Of a stretch of 64,000 nt of DNA, positions 1 through 8,336 are shown piece by piece. Where the stretch lies: assembly GCA_042663485.1 (NCBI GenBank), contig JBHTAF010000001.1; one strand, written 5' to 3'. The position numbers and the translations under genes are program-made. Numbering within the stretch: the first letter of the stretch is position 1; each line of letters begins with the position of its first letter. Origin of the DNA: Natronosalvus sp042663485. GTDB lineage: Archaea; Halobacteriota; Halobacteria; Halobacteriales; Natrialbaceae. Below the pieces are notes generated by a model. It made no database searches. It had not been told where the DNA came from and worked only from the letters and a program-made list of their open reading frames with translations.

Positions 1-1
1 G

Positions 2-676
2 GCGGTGGCCAGAGCGGAAGCCGATCACGGCCACCCCGAGGGATCGATCGGGCTCTCGATCATCGTCGAGACGGCACGCGCCCGATCGGACCTGCGCGAG
101 ATCGCCCGACTACGGACCGGCCCCGGCGGCGAGCGCCTCACCGCCCTCGTCTTCGGCCCCGTCGACTACACCGCCGAACTCGGCGGACGCGACCTCGGCG
201 ACGGCCGCCCGCGCTGGGACGGCTTGCTCGAGGCGCTCTCGAACGAGGCGAGCGCGAACGACCTGCTGGCGATCGGCGGCCCGTTCGACGACCTCTTCGC
301 CGAACGCGCGGGCGTGACCGTCTACAACGCCGACGGCTACGCCGACCAGGTCGAGCGCGAGGCGCGGATCGGCCTCGACGGCTCCTGGTCGCTGTACCCC
401 AAACAGACGATCCAGGCCAACCGGATCCACACGCCCACGCCGGCAGAACTCGAGTGCGACGTGGACAAGATCGAACGGTTCAACGCCGCGAAAGTCGAGG
501 GAACCGGCGCGGTGACGATCGACGGCCAGATGGTCGACGAGGCGACGTTCAAGAACTTCCGGAACACCGTCGAGACGGTTCGGGCGATCCACCGTACCCG
601 TCCCGAACAGACGGACGATCTGTACGACGCGGGGGTGCTCGAGCGGGCGCTCGAACTCGAGTTATCGTACCGGTAG
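2..676 (+). CDS. HpcH/HpaI aldolase / citrate lyase beta (CitE)-like CoA-ester lyase, 5' partial
   Basis: The reading frame is open at the left edge, so the N-terminus lies outside the window and about 224 C-terminal residues are visible. The segment LTALVFGPVDYTAELG and the later SLYPKQTIQANRIHTP match the metal-binding and C-terminal 'hP-Q-I' regions of the CitE/malyl-CoA lyase family. Members cleave or form CoA esters such as malyl-CoA, methylmalyl-CoA or citramalyl-CoA in a Mg2+-dependent reaction in the cytoplasm. The exact substrate cannot be told from this fragment. A GTG at position 5 is in frame but would give a protein shorter than the family's usual 270-350 residues. Codon use is the GC-rich host type. 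Confidence 0.75.
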   Translation, partial: AVARAEADHGHPEGSIGLSIIVETARARSDLREIARLRTGPGGERLTALVFGPVDYTAELGGRDLGDGRPRWDGLLEALSNEASANDLLAIGGPFDDLFAERAGVTVYNADGYADQVEREARIGLDGSWSLYPKQTIQANRIHTPTPAELECDVDKIERFNAAKVEGTGAVTIDGQMVDEATFKNFRNTVETVRAIHRTRPEQTDDLYDAGVLERALELELSYR

Positions 677-694
677 GCTCATCGGACGCGCCGA

Positions 695-799
695 GCGGTC
701 GGAGAGTGGCTCGAGTGGTCGAAGAGCGGCCTCGGGTGGTCGGAGAGCGGCCTCGAGCAGTTGGGAAGCGGTTTCGAGCGGTCGGGCAACGGGCCTCGA
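695..799. repeat. Degenerate tandem repeat, about 21 bp x 5
   Basis: Five consecutive copies of a unit close to GYGGTCGGAGAGCGGCCTCGA can be aligned at 695-714, 715-735, 736-756, 757-777 and 778-799. Copies 2 and 3 are nearly identical and the outer ones are diverged. The array sits in the gap between the lyase stop at 676 and the minus-strand gene ending at 833. It codes for nothing I recognise. Replication slippage is the likely origin. Confidence 0.7.
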
Positions 800-832
800 G
801 CGATCGACTGCAAGTGCAAATCGAGGCGCCAA

Positions 833-1228
833 TCACTCCGTCGCCGCGGTGTCTGTCTCTGTCCCTGCCTCCGAAAGCATCTCGACGCGGAACAGGTAGT
901 CGTCGTAGGCGCCGTCGAGATTCGCGGGGCTCTCCTCGTCGGTATGTGCTCGACAGAGGAACGCCTTCGCCTCGACGGCACCGTGCCCGGTCTCTTCCTG
1001 GTAGCGTTCGACGACGACGAACGTCGCCGGTTCGGTACAGTCGCGACGGTGGCACTCTCGAGGCGAGTCGTGATCGTCGCCCGCCGGGCTCTCTTCGTCG
1101 GTTTCGTCCCACTCGTTCGGTGGTTCGGCCTCGTCACCACGGTCGCGCGCCTCCGAGACTTCCCGTTCTCGCTGGCGGTTCTCCTCGTCCCGAGCCTGCT
1201 TCTCTCGACTCCGTTTCGTGTCTGCCAT
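833..1228 (-). CDS. Conserved haloarchaeal protein with Cys/His cluster
   Basis: This predicted 131-residue acidic, soluble protein has a charged, Arg/Glu-rich N-terminal 45 residues that look disordered. A compact C-terminal domain follows with C-H-R-R-D-C and a later FLCRAH, a spacing that could bind one zinc ion. I know similar short proteins only as uncharacterised haloarchaeal families, so no function is given. The ATG at 1228 was chosen because the residues upstream of it in the same frame are Arg-rich shadow coding. It is convergent with the lyase and divergent from the gene at 1372. Confidence 0.6.
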   Translation of the reverse strand: MADTKRSREKQARDEENRQREREVSEARDRGDEAEPPNEWDETDEESPAGDDHDSPRECHRRDCTEPATFVVVERYQEETGHGAVEAKAFLCRAHTDEESPANLDGAYDDYLFRVEMLSEAGTETDTAATE

Positions 1229-1371
1229 ACGGTGACATACAGTCGTGAACGTGATAACGCTGTGGACGGCACGTGAATGGGCGCGCCAGGAATGGCTGTC
1301 AAGCCGCCGTCGCCAGTGAACCACACGCCGTCGACGCAAACGTTGATTGACCTGGCGGTCGTTACTGGGCC

Positions 1372-1806
1372 ATGATCGAGCATCCGGACGAACGACAACT
1401 GATCGTACGCGCACGGTCCCACCTGGAGCAGTGGACGAATCGTGCCCGAACCGAGGCGTACAGCGAACTGTTCGAAGGTGACGACCCGATTCTCACGGCC
1501 GGGGACGTACAGCTCCTCGATACGCTCGACTCGGCACTCGAGCGACAGGGTGGAGACGGCGTCTGGGGAACCGATCAGTACGGTATTCACACCGCTGGTG
1601 ACATGGGGTCTGACGTCCCGCTCGGTGTCGTCTGTGTTTACCACCCACAGATAACCGACGATTCCGTCCTCCGAGATGGAGACGGTATCGACGACGAGAC
1701 CGAAGAGCGACTCAACGCGGCACTCTGGCGATACAGCGAGCGCGTTTCGACACTCATCGAAGACGAACTCGAGGAGTTCATCGAGCGAACGCGGAGCGAA
1801 CCGTAA
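1372..1806 (+). CDS. Conserved haloarchaeal hypothetical protein
   Basis: The 144-residue acidic protein starts at ATG 1372 and has no signal peptide or membrane segment. It reads as mostly helical at both ends, with a central segment (WGTDQYGIHTAGDMGSDVPL, about residues 61-80) that looks like the conserved core. The tail is helical and Glu-rich. Its composition is typical of the salt-in cytoplasm. I do not recognise a functional domain. It stands alone between two genes on the other strand. Confidence 0.55.
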   Translation: MIEHPDERQLIVRARSHLEQWTNRARTEAYSELFEGDDPILTAGDVQLLDTLDSALERQGGDGVWGTDQYGIHTAGDMGSDVPLGVVCVYHPQITDDSVLRDGDGIDDETEERLNAALWRYSERVSTLIEDELEEFIERTRSEP

Positions 1807-1912
1807 TCGAGGGGAGGTCGGATGCCTGCGCCCCCTTCGTTGCCACCGGGGCTGAACATCGATCAGGAAAAATACCACCGCCCGCAGAAATCGCGTTCGC
1901 CGACGTACTCGT

Positions 1913-2098
1913 TCACTCCGACTCGTCGTTCTTTCGCACTTCCGTGACGATCACGTCCCAGTCCGGCTGCTCGGGGCCGTTTCGACACTCCCACCCACCT
2001 TCGACGTCGACACCGTTACCGTGCGCCTGACGAAGGAGCGACTGCATTTCGGCGTTGAGTTCCGCTCGAGTGGCGAGCGAGGCTTCTTCGGAGGTCAT
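1913..2098 (-). CDS. Small haloarchaeal hypothetical protein (61 aa)
   Basis: This short acidic protein has a helical N-terminal half and a C-terminal segment WDVIVTEVRKN with an earlier CRNGPEQPDWD. Its start codon overlaps the stop of the upstream HalOD1 gene (2095-2098, ATGA), so the two are translated as a pair. The pairing suggests a shared regulatory job, but no domain is recognised and no function is assigned. Confidence 0.55.
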   Translation of the reverse strand: MTSEEASLATRAELNAEMQSLLRQAHGNGVDVEGGWECRNGPEQPDWDVIVTEVRKNDESE

Positions 2099-2448
2099 AC
2101 GGGAGACACTCCCTCGGTCACGCCGTCCGTTCCCGTCTGCTCTCGCGAAGTGAGCGCGACCGTGCCGTCGTTGGAGACGGTTATCGCGTACGTCGCTACC
2201 CGAAACGTGATCGAAACCCCCTCACCCGTCCCGTCTCGAACGCGGGCGAGATTGTCGAGCGCACCGGTGTTGATGGACGTGTGAAGCGGTTCCAGTTCGA
2301 CTGGATCGACATCCATCACCTCCGAGAGTACCGCGACGACGGCCATGCTCGCAGAGACTGCATCCTGGTCGTACTCGGCTCTGTACGTTTCCGACTCCGG
2401 ATGAAACGCCATCGACGCCAACTCGACACCGGCCTGTGTAGCAATCAT
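2095..2448 (-). CDS. HalOD1 output domain protein
   Basis: The 117-residue protein carries the haloarchaeal output domain HalOD1. Visible signs are a helix AVVAVLSEVMDVDPVELEPL, the turn around 'LHTSINTGALDNL', and a C-terminal beta segment ending in the ITVSNDGTVAL strand. HalOD1 proteins occur alone or fused to response regulators and are thought to act in signalling; the ligand is unknown. A TATA-like element (TGTATAATC on the minus strand, about 2492-2500) lies upstream. It is the first gene of a pair with the 61-residue protein downstream, and the last four bases overlap. Confidence 0.75.
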   Translation of the reverse strand: MIATQAGVELASMAFHPESETYRAEYDQDAVSASMAVVAVLSEVMDVDPVELEPLHTSINTGALDNLARVRDGTGEGVSITFRVATYAITVSNDGTVALTSREQTGTDGVTEGVSPV

Positions 2449-2540
2449 ACTACGTCACCCTAGCGGCCTGAATCGGGTGAAGAGCGGCACTGATTATACA
2501 GAAGGTACTAATACCGGTCTACCGATCGTTCCGGCCAGGT

Positions 2541-3182
2541 CTACGGATTAGCGAGCGTTGCGCCGATGAGACGGCGATGCCCGCGTCTGAGTCGGGACGA
2601 AAGCGACTGCTGGGTGATGCCGAGTTCGTCGGCAACGTCCTCAAGTGACGTCTCACGCGGCGAGTCGAAGTAACCCCGCTCGTACGCCAGCACCAGCGCC
2701 TCTCGCTGTGGGTCAGTCAACTCGTAACCGTCGCCCTGTACCGGGAGCAACGCGTGCACGGCGGTGATTTCGATGGGGATGTCGTGTTCCTGGCAATTGG
2801 TTCGGAACTGGCTGATCGCGTCGCGGCTTTCGCCTCGAACCTCGAAACGCCACCCGTCTCTCGTCCCGATCCCGGAGAGGACGGCGACGTTGGTCTTGGC
2901 AAGCGCGCTCAGGATACCGAAGTACGACTCCTCCCACTCCGCCCGCATGAGAAACTCGCTGTCGACGCTATCTATGAGGTCGACGCTGACCACGCCGGCG
3001 TGAGCTTCGAACGCGGCCTCTATATCCTCTGCCTCCGCGCCACGGACCCAGAAGTAGGGGATGATCAGCGTATCGTGCGGGATGAGTCGCTCGAGCTCGA
3101 CCGTGACCCCCGGCAAGTTTTCGAAAATAGTTCCCAGCGGAAACTCCTCTGCCGGACTCGTAAATTCTAACACGGTAGCCAT
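2541..3182 (-). CDS. Bat-type HTH-10 transcriptional regulator
   Basis: This 213-residue protein has an N-terminal sensor-like domain of mixed alpha/beta type (the bacterio-opsin activator GAF/HTH-associated domain). A C-terminal HTH-10 follows, recognisable by LTDPQREALVLAYERGYFD, then the sigma-70 region 4-like helix pair ending in LSSRLRRGHRRLI. Proteins of this type bind DNA and control small regulons in haloarchaea. The ATG at 3182 was preferred over one 36 bases upstream because it starts at the family-typical first strand (ATVLEFT). It is divergent from a second HTH-10 gene at 3438, and the gap between them holds direct and inverted repeats. Confidence 0.8.
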   Translation of the reverse strand: MATVLEFTSPAEEFPLGTIFENLPGVTVELERLIPHDTLIIPYFWVRGAEAEDIEAAFEAHAGVVSVDLIDSVDSEFLMRAEWEESYFGILSALAKTNVAVLSGIGTRDGWRFEVRGESRDAISQFRTNCQEHDIPIEITAVHALLPVQGDGYELTDPQREALVLAYERGYFDSPRETSLEDVADELGITQQSLSSRLRRGHRRLIGATLANP

Positions 3183-3252
3183 ACCTCCCAATTCGTCGGG
3201 GCGGCGAATAATCGGCACGGGTGGTGTATCAAGTTACAAGGCGACGACTCGA

Positions 3253-3302
3253 GTAATGGCAGTATGAGTACGACACGACGACCAAGGTAATGGCAGTATG
3301 AG
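3253..3302. promoter_or_regulatory. Pair of 16-bp direct repeats between divergent regulators
   Basis: The 16-base sequence GTAATGGCAGTATGAG occurs identically at 3253-3268 and 3287-3302, with start-to-start spacing of 34 bases (about three helical turns). Both copies lie 70-120 bases upstream of the minus-strand HTH-10 gene and 135-185 bases upstream of the plus-strand one. Spacing in whole turns and position between two divergent regulators make an operator likely. The bound protein is not known. Confidence 0.5.
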
Positions 3303-3373
3303 CATACGACGATGATTCGACAGGAACATTTTGAGGCGGGGAAACGGTTTCCCCCGATTCCAATCTCGGCAGA

Positions 3374-3389
3374 GCATGGTGTACCATGC
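3374..3389. promoter_or_regulatory. Inverted repeat upstream of HTH-10 gene
   Basis: GCATGGT and ACCATGC form perfect 7-base arms around a 2-base centre. The site ends 48 bases before the ATG at 3438, in the region expected to hold the promoter and operator. It is probably a dimeric regulator site; which of the two neighbouring HTH-10 proteins uses it cannot be told. Confidence 0.45.
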
Positions 3390-3437
3390 CACCTAGTTTT
3401 GTACTAACATGGTCAATCATGGTGACGAGAGCGAGTC

Positions 3438-4094
3438 ATGAGCGTGATCGCAGAATTTCGAATCGCGTCCGCCAACTTCGAACTCGGACGAATTCTGCAC
3501 ATCGAGGGGATCACGTCTATCGAACTCGAGAATCTCGTGCCAATCGGTGAGGCCACCGTTCCCCTCTTCTGGATCCACAACTCGACGCGAAGCTCGTTCG
3601 TCGACGCGGTCAAACGCCATCCGACCGTCAACGACGCATCGGAGGTCGACGTCTTCGAGGACCGAACGCTCTTCACGCTCGATTGGGACGCGAACCAGGA
3701 CCACCTCTTTCGGGGAATCAGAGAAACCGATGGGCAGCTTTTGAGTGCCACCGGGACACCCGATTCGTGGGCCTTCGAACTGCGATTCCCCGATCACACG
3801 GCCCTCAGCGAGTTCACGACCCGCTGTGAGGACGCACAGATCTCGCTGGAGGTGGCTCGCGTGTACAACCCAACGGAACCGGACGCCGGTCCGTGGCACG
3901 GCCTGACCGGTCCCCAGCGGGAAGCGATCACGCTGGCCGTGGAGATGGGGTACTACGACATCCCGAGAGGCTGTACGACCAAGGAACTCGCCGACGAACT
4001 CGAGATTTCCGACCAGGCTGTCACGGAACGGCTCCGCCGAGCAATCGGGGCGCTCGTCACGTACACGCTCATCCCTTCCGAGGGAGACACGTGA
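3438..4094 (+). CDS. Bat-type HTH-10 transcriptional regulator
   Basis: The 218-residue protein is a paralogue of the product of 2541-3182. It has the same layout: an N-terminal sensor-like domain of about 140 residues and a C-terminal HTH-10 that begins LTGPQREAITLAVEMGYYD and ends in helix AVTERLRRAIGALV. It should bind DNA as a local regulator. The divergent arrangement with its paralogue, sharing a repeat-rich intergenic region, suggests cross-regulation or duplication in place. ATG 3438 is the family-typical start. Confidence 0.8.
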   Translation: MSVIAEFRIASANFELGRILHIEGITSIELENLVPIGEATVPLFWIHNSTRSSFVDAVKRHPTVNDASEVDVFEDRTLFTLDWDANQDHLFRGIRETDGQLLSATGTPDSWAFELRFPDHTALSEFTTRCEDAQISLEVARVYNPTEPDAGPWHGLTGPQREAITLAVEMGYYDIPRGCTTKELADELEISDQAVTERLRRAIGALVTYTLIPSEGDT

Positions 4095-4155
4095 GATCGG
4101 ATTCCCTCGTGCATCATGGCGAATCCTCACACTTCTCACCCGGTAATGAGTGGTT

Positions 4156-4566
4156 ATGGATCGCCAGTCGAGCAAGACGAGTGCGGAACGGTTGGGTATC
4201 GGGGGAGAGGCGACGAGACCCAGTCCACCCGAGGGCAGCGAAGCAAATCCTCCCGACGACGTTCTCCTCGCGATTGCCAGCGAGCAACGTCGAGTTATTC
4301 TGCGAACGTTGAATCTCGCCGACGAAGAATCGATGGAGATGGACGCGCTTGCGAAACAGGTTGCCGAAGCGCTCCGGAGTGAGGGCCGATCAGACAGTGA
4401 GCACGGACGACGCGTCCGAACGGCGCTCTATCACGCCCACCTCCCGAAACTGGAAGCGTGCGGCCTGGTCGTCCGCGACCCCGAAACGAATCGGATTCGG
4501 AACGCCACAAGTGACCTGGGTCAGGAACTGCTGACGGTACTCGAGTCCTACGAGACACAAGCGTAA
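4156..4566 (+). CDS. DUF7344-like winged-helix protein
   Basis: This 136-residue protein has a disordered first 35 residues, then a winged helix-turn-helix. It starts with ILLAIASEQRRVILRTL-like spacing (VLLAIASEQRRVILRTL) and runs through 'YHAHLPKLEACGLVVRD', the recognition helix and wing seen in haloarchaeal DUF7344 proteins. It is probably a DNA-binding regulator or a domain that pairs with one. An in-frame GTG at 4150 is an alternative start two codons upstream. It lies 61 bases after the HTH-10 gene on the same strand and could be cotranscribed. Confidence 0.7.
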   Translation: MDRQSSKTSAERLGIGGEATRPSPPEGSEANPPDDVLLAIASEQRRVILRTLNLADEESMEMDALAKQVAEALRSEGRSDSEHGRRVRTALYHAHLPKLEACGLVVRDPETNRIRNATSDLGQELLTVLESYETQA

Positions 4567-4656
4567 CGTCGCCCGTGGTGATCGAGCCGTTCGACGGCTC
4601 GGCCCGCGTTATTCGAGCGATCCGGTCAATTCTCGGTTTCGACGCTTCAGCGTGAA

Positions 4657-5448
4657 TTACTCGTCCAGTACGACGCTCGAGTCGTCGCGAGGCCGATACT
4701 CGAGTTCGTGCATCGTCTCGGCTAGCGACAGGAACCGGTCGGCGTTGTTCGAGACCCCGTGGGCGGTGATCGCGTGCGTCGAGAGCGAGGCCGAGAGCGT
4801 CGCCTGGAGGAGGCGTCGGCAGTCGGCAGGGCTGAGCCACATCGCACGGGCGTAGCGCTCGCCGGAGCCGTCGCGTTCGTCGCAGGTCTCGCGCAACTCG
4901 TCCTCGTCGAGGAGCCAACCGATCCGCAAGTTCACGACCTCGAGGCCGTGTCTGCGGGCGTAGTACTCCCCCATCGCCTCCCCGAAGACCTTCGTCACGC
5001 CGTAGTAGCTGTCGGGACTGGGCGGATCATTGGGGCGGACGACGAGCGGATCGCCTCCGGTGGTCTCGACCCTCGTCGGGTCCACGACGTTCTCGCCGTT
5101 GACGGCGTGGTTCGAACTCGCGAAGATCACCCGCTCGAGGTCGTTCTCGAGGGCGGCCTCGAACGCGTTGTACGCGCCGTCGATGTTCGGCCCCTCCAGA
5201 TCGTCCCACTCGGCCGCGGGTGAGGGGTTCGCGGCGAGGTGGATCAGCACGTCCGCACCCTCGAGCGCGTTCGAGAAGGCGTCGCGGTCGGCGATCTCGA
5301 GCGTCTCGCTGTCGATGTCCTCGTGTTCGCTGTGGCTGAAGAGTCGACAGTTGTACGCCGACAGGGCCTCGATCGCCTCTCGCCCGACCCGCCCCGAGGC
5401 GCCGGTGATGGCCACTGTCCGATCGGTCGATCCGTGGTGGTCCGCCAT
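4657..5448 (-). CDS. NAD-dependent SDR, Azf/uronate dehydrogenase-like
   Basis: This is a 263-residue extended short-chain dehydrogenase. The Rossmann motif TGASGRVG lies near the N-terminus, then VLIHLAANPSP, the strand IFASSNHAVNG, and the catalytic Tyr-x3-Lys in YYGVTK, followed by NLRIGWLL. The pattern is closest to the family that includes haloarchaeal NAD-dependent glucose-6-phosphate dehydrogenase (Azf) and uronate dehydrogenases. It would oxidise a sugar at C1. Substrate choice is inferred from family resemblance only. ATG 5448 was chosen; an in-frame GTG four codons upstream is less likely. Confidence 0.65.
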   Translation of the reverse strand: MADHHGSTDRTVAITGASGRVGREAIEALSAYNCRLFSHSEHEDIDSETLEIADRDAFSNALEGADVLIHLAANPSPAAEWDDLEGPNIDGAYNAFEAALENDLERVIFASSNHAVNGENVVDPTRVETTGGDPLVVRPNDPPSPDSYYGVTKVFGEAMGEYYARRHGLEVVNLRIGWLLDEDELRETCDERDGSGERYARAMWLSPADCRRLLQATLSASLSTHAITAHGVSNNADRFLSLAETMHELEYRPRDDSSVVLDE

Positions 5449-5544
5449 AGACGGCTGCACGACGCTGAGCCCAAAATAGGTCCGGGCGGCGCCTGCCGGT
5501 CTTGGCGGACGGGCTCGGACGGGGCGGACTCGAAGCCTATCGCC

Positions 5545-5829
5545 TCAGCCCGACCAGACGAGCCCGTAGAGGAACACGAACATGAAGTAGATCAGAAATA
5601 CCGAGACGGCCGCCTTCGCGTGGAAGGTGAACAGGTCGAACTCCTCGTCCTCGCGGGCCTCCTCGAACGTCTCGCGCTCAGCGTCGCTGCAAACGTCGTC
5701 GTGAGCCAGACCCACGTGATACGTGAGGAGCTCCTCGGTCTGGAGCGGGCGAGCGCAGTAGGGACAGGTCAGTGCCGGTCCCTCCTCGGGCACGTCGTAC
5801 TCGGGTTCGGTGACGGGCTCCGCGTGCAT
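5545..5829 (-). CDS. Zinc-finger membrane-anchored small protein
   Basis: The 94-residue protein carries a C2H2-like finger (LTCPYCARPLQ then YHVGLAH, about residues 20-43) and one hydrophobic segment near the C-terminus (AAVSVFLIYFMFVFLYGLV). It is therefore a single-span membrane protein with a cytoplasmic zinc module. It sits beside a polytopic membrane protein and a cytochrome oxidase subunit IV-like gene, which hints at respiratory membrane biogenesis. That link is inference from position only. Confidence 0.6.
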   Translation of the reverse strand: MHAEPVTEPEYDVPEEGPALTCPYCARPLQTEELLTYHVGLAHDDVCSDAERETFEEAREDEEFDLFTFHAKAAVSVFLIYFMFVFLYGLVWSG

Positions 5830-5937
5830 CTACTCCTGCGTAGGGTGCGGTCGAAAAAGTGTCTGCCGGTTCCCCGGAGTACGGGGCCGCTCGAGTAACC
5901 GCACTGTACCTCGACGGTCGAGTGGGTATCGTGGAGC

Positions 5938-7344
5938 TCAGGCGGGAACAAACGGCGCGCTCATCGTCGGCAGCGAGACCAGATACAGACTGATCATCGT
6001 GAAGACGATCATGACGACGATGAACGGATACTGGCTCCGGATCGCCTGGAGTTTTCCGGGGAACAGTTCGATCGAGACGGCGTGGGCGATCCACACCGCG
6101 AGCACGTGCCCGATCAGGATGCCGGCGATCTCGACGTAACCGAACCAGGACGTGAGCGCCAGCTGGGTCGGATTCGCACCCGGATTCAGCGGCGCACTCA
6201 GTGCCTCGAGCAGGGCCGGCCACAGCGAGATGGAGAAGCCGATGTAGTGAGCAAAGTGGTAGCCGGCGGCGATCGCCAGCAACGGCGGCGCGTACCTGAT
6301 CGCGAGGTACCGACGGGAGAGGTACGTCTCCGCTCTCGAGCGGGTCAGCCCGGCCGCGACCCAGTAGACCCACCAGCAGAGGGTGTAGCCCCCGACCAGC
6401 AACAGGAGGTAGACCAGTTGCGGTGGCAAGCCGATCCCGACCAGCGCTTCGATCGCCGCGACGCCCGGTGGCGTCACGATGAAGCCACTGAACGTGAGTT
6501 CCCAAACCAACACGAGCACGAACCCGACCACCGAGAGGTCCGTCACCACGTCGTCGTCGCTCAATCTAGCGCCCGGCCAGCGCAGCGAGAGGCCGTCGGC
6601 GGTTCGTTGGATCGGCGCGACCGACCCGTAGAGGCGAAACCAGACCGACAGCGGGTCGCCCCGCTCGAACCAGGTCGACGACCCGAACGCGACCGCGCCG
6701 GCCACCGTCAGCACCGAGTAAACGAGGATGATCGCCGTCAGGAGTCGCGGACTCGAGATGACGGGGGCAACGACCTCGAGCCAGACGAACACCAGGAGCG
6801 CGCCGACGGCCGGCCAGGAGCCGAGCGAGGACGGGTACGGGCGGTCGAGCGTCGGGAGGGCGCTCGCGATCCGTCGCCAGGGGTTGAGGGTGGGCCATGG
6901 ATCGCCGACCGTGTAGGCGACCGTCGTCAGGATGGCGCGAACGACGACGAACGAGAGGAGCACCGTGGCGCTGGTCAGGCCGATTCCCTGCGGGCCGACG
7001 ATCCCCACGACTACCATCCCGAGAAGGACTCCGACGCCGATCGTGCCGCCGATGATCGAGGCGGCGCGAGCGAGCGTCCGATTCGAGAGGCCCACGTACT
7101 GATCGTGGGCGTGTGCGAGGAACTCCCGATCGGTGACCAGCATCGTCAACAGCGCGGAGACGCCGACGACGCCCGCCCCAGTCGCGAGATAGAGCCACGT
7201 CGGCACGCTCACGTCGCCGCGGCTCTGGGTCAATCCAGAGGCAATGTTGCTCGCGGAGACGACGCCCGTTGCGACCGCGACGGCGAGCAGGGCCAGCCCC
7301 GCGACGATTCCCGTTCGGCGAGCGGCGACCGATCGCCCAGTCAT
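5938..7344 (-). CDS. Polytopic membrane protein of unknown function
   Basis: The 468-residue protein has about 11-12 hydrophobic segments. Examples are GIVAGLALLAVAVATGVV at the N-terminus and FIVVMIVFTMISLYLVSL at the C-terminus, and a charged central loop lies around residues 200-260. The frame is open further upstream, but those codons are Arg-rich and lack hydrophobic character, so ATG 7344 is chosen. No transporter or enzyme signature is recognised. Its divergent neighbour is a cytochrome oxidase subunit IV-like gene, so a role linked to the respiratory chain is possible but unproven. Confidence 0.6.
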   Translation of the reverse strand: MTGRSVAARRTGIVAGLALLAVAVATGVVSASNIASGLTQSRGDVSVPTWLYLATGAGVVGVSALLTMLVTDREFLAHAHDQYVGLSNRTLARAASIIGGTIGVGVLLGMVVVGIVGPQGIGLTSATVLLSFVVVRAILTTVAYTVGDPWPTLNPWRRIASALPTLDRPYPSSLGSWPAVGALLVFVWLEVVAPVISSPRLLTAIILVYSVLTVAGAVAFGSSTWFERGDPLSVWFRLYGSVAPIQRTADGLSLRWPGARLSDDDVVTDLSVVGFVLVLVWELTFSGFIVTPPGVAAIEALVGIGLPPQLVYLLLLVGGYTLCWWVYWVAAGLTRSRAETYLSRRYLAIRYAPPLLAIAAGYHFAHYIGFSISLWPALLEALSAPLNPGANPTQLALTSWFGYVEIAGILIGHVLAVWIAHAVSIELFPGKLQAIRSQYPFIVVMIVFTMISLYLVSLPTMSAPFVPA

Positions 7345-7632
7345 TGGTCGACTCGAGGGCCCGGACGGGCATGATGGTGTCGTTGTCGAGTCGGGTCCGG
7401 GCACCGATAATCCGGATGCTCGTCGACGATGTCGCAGTCGCCGGCTCGAGTGGCCAGTGTCGACCATGCAGAGCGACCTTCGCCGGTCAGTTTCGACCGT
7501 GCACCACGGCCATTTCCGATCTGCACTACGGCCAGTTGAGCACGCGAAGCGCGACCGGTCCCAAGCGCGAACAGTCACCCGCGGAAGCCGCATGAGGAAG
7601 GTATAAGTGTGCGTCTCTCCGAAGTCTCACCA

Positions 7633-7893
7633 ATGTCGAGTGTACGAACCTACACCCTCATCTACGTCCTGTTACTGTCGTTAGGGACGGCAAAGTTCGT
7701 GTTCTTCGAACTCCCCTTTACCTACGAGTTCGCCGTGGGGGCGACGCTCTTCCTCGCCGTCATTAAGTCCCTGCTCATCGCCGGCTGGTATCAGCATCTC
7801 GTAGACGAACCGCGCTCGATCACCTACGTGATGCTCAGCGCCGTCTTCATGGTCTTCCTGCTGGCGGTCGCCGCCGGCTTCTCGATTCAGTAG
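7633..7893 (+). CDS. Cytochrome c oxidase subunit IV family protein
   Basis: This 86-residue protein consists of three hydrophobic helices: TYTLIYVLLLSLGTAKFVFF, FAVGATLFLAVIKSLLIAGWYQHL and YVMLSAVFMVFLLAVAAGF. The second helix, with K-S-L-L-I-A-G-W-Y-Q-H-L, is the hallmark of the prokaryotic COX4 family found with heme-copper oxidases. It would be a small accessory subunit in the membrane. The main oxidase subunits are not in this window. ATG 7633 matches the family N-terminus. Confidence 0.75.
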   Translation: MSSVRTYTLIYVLLLSLGTAKFVFFELPFTYEFAVGATLFLAVIKSLLIAGWYQHLVDEPRSITYVMLSAVFMVFLLAVAAGFSIQ

Positions 7894-8336
7894 CGTTCGA
7901 CGGCCGCGGCGGTTCGCCTCTCTCTGCATTCTCGTCTGCACGGTCGCTTTCTCTCACCCACCTCATCCCTCCCACTCTCGGTCTCCAGACGTCACTCCAC
8001 TCGAGTCGACGACCGACGTGATCGTGTCTGTTTCTGTCACACCGGAGGCCGACATCACAGACACGTCACAGAGGTTCGATCGAACCCACAGCCCGACGGA
8101 GAGAGAAGCGTATCGGACGATTCTACAACCCATCGACACCCGTACGGTGACCGATCCAGCTACCGATTACCCTACTGACACTCGATAGCACTCGAGACGT
8201 GGAACGGCGGTTCAGTTCCACTCGAGGGGAGGAAGGGGGAGACGAGAACGAGTGACGTCCGACCGATGGAAGCATCCACACTCGCTCGAGCGGTCGATAC
8301 GGCAAGTCGGGAGAACGGACGGATCGGACGTCAGGC
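7894..8336. other. Intergenic region, no gene seen
   Basis: This 440-base gap between a plus-strand and a minus-strand gene holds no convincing reading frame in either strand and no RNA gene that I recognise. It is pyrimidine-rich just after 7900, which may serve termination for the subunit IV gene. Confidence 0.5.

Noticed and set aside
679..1878. A 399-codon minus-strand frame covering several genes
   Set aside because: Its product is Arg- and Ser-rich low-complexity and overlaps two better-supported acidic proteins.
6082..7374. A 430-codon plus-strand frame
   Set aside because: It lies antisense to a clear polytopic membrane protein and has the charged composition of a GC-rich shadow.
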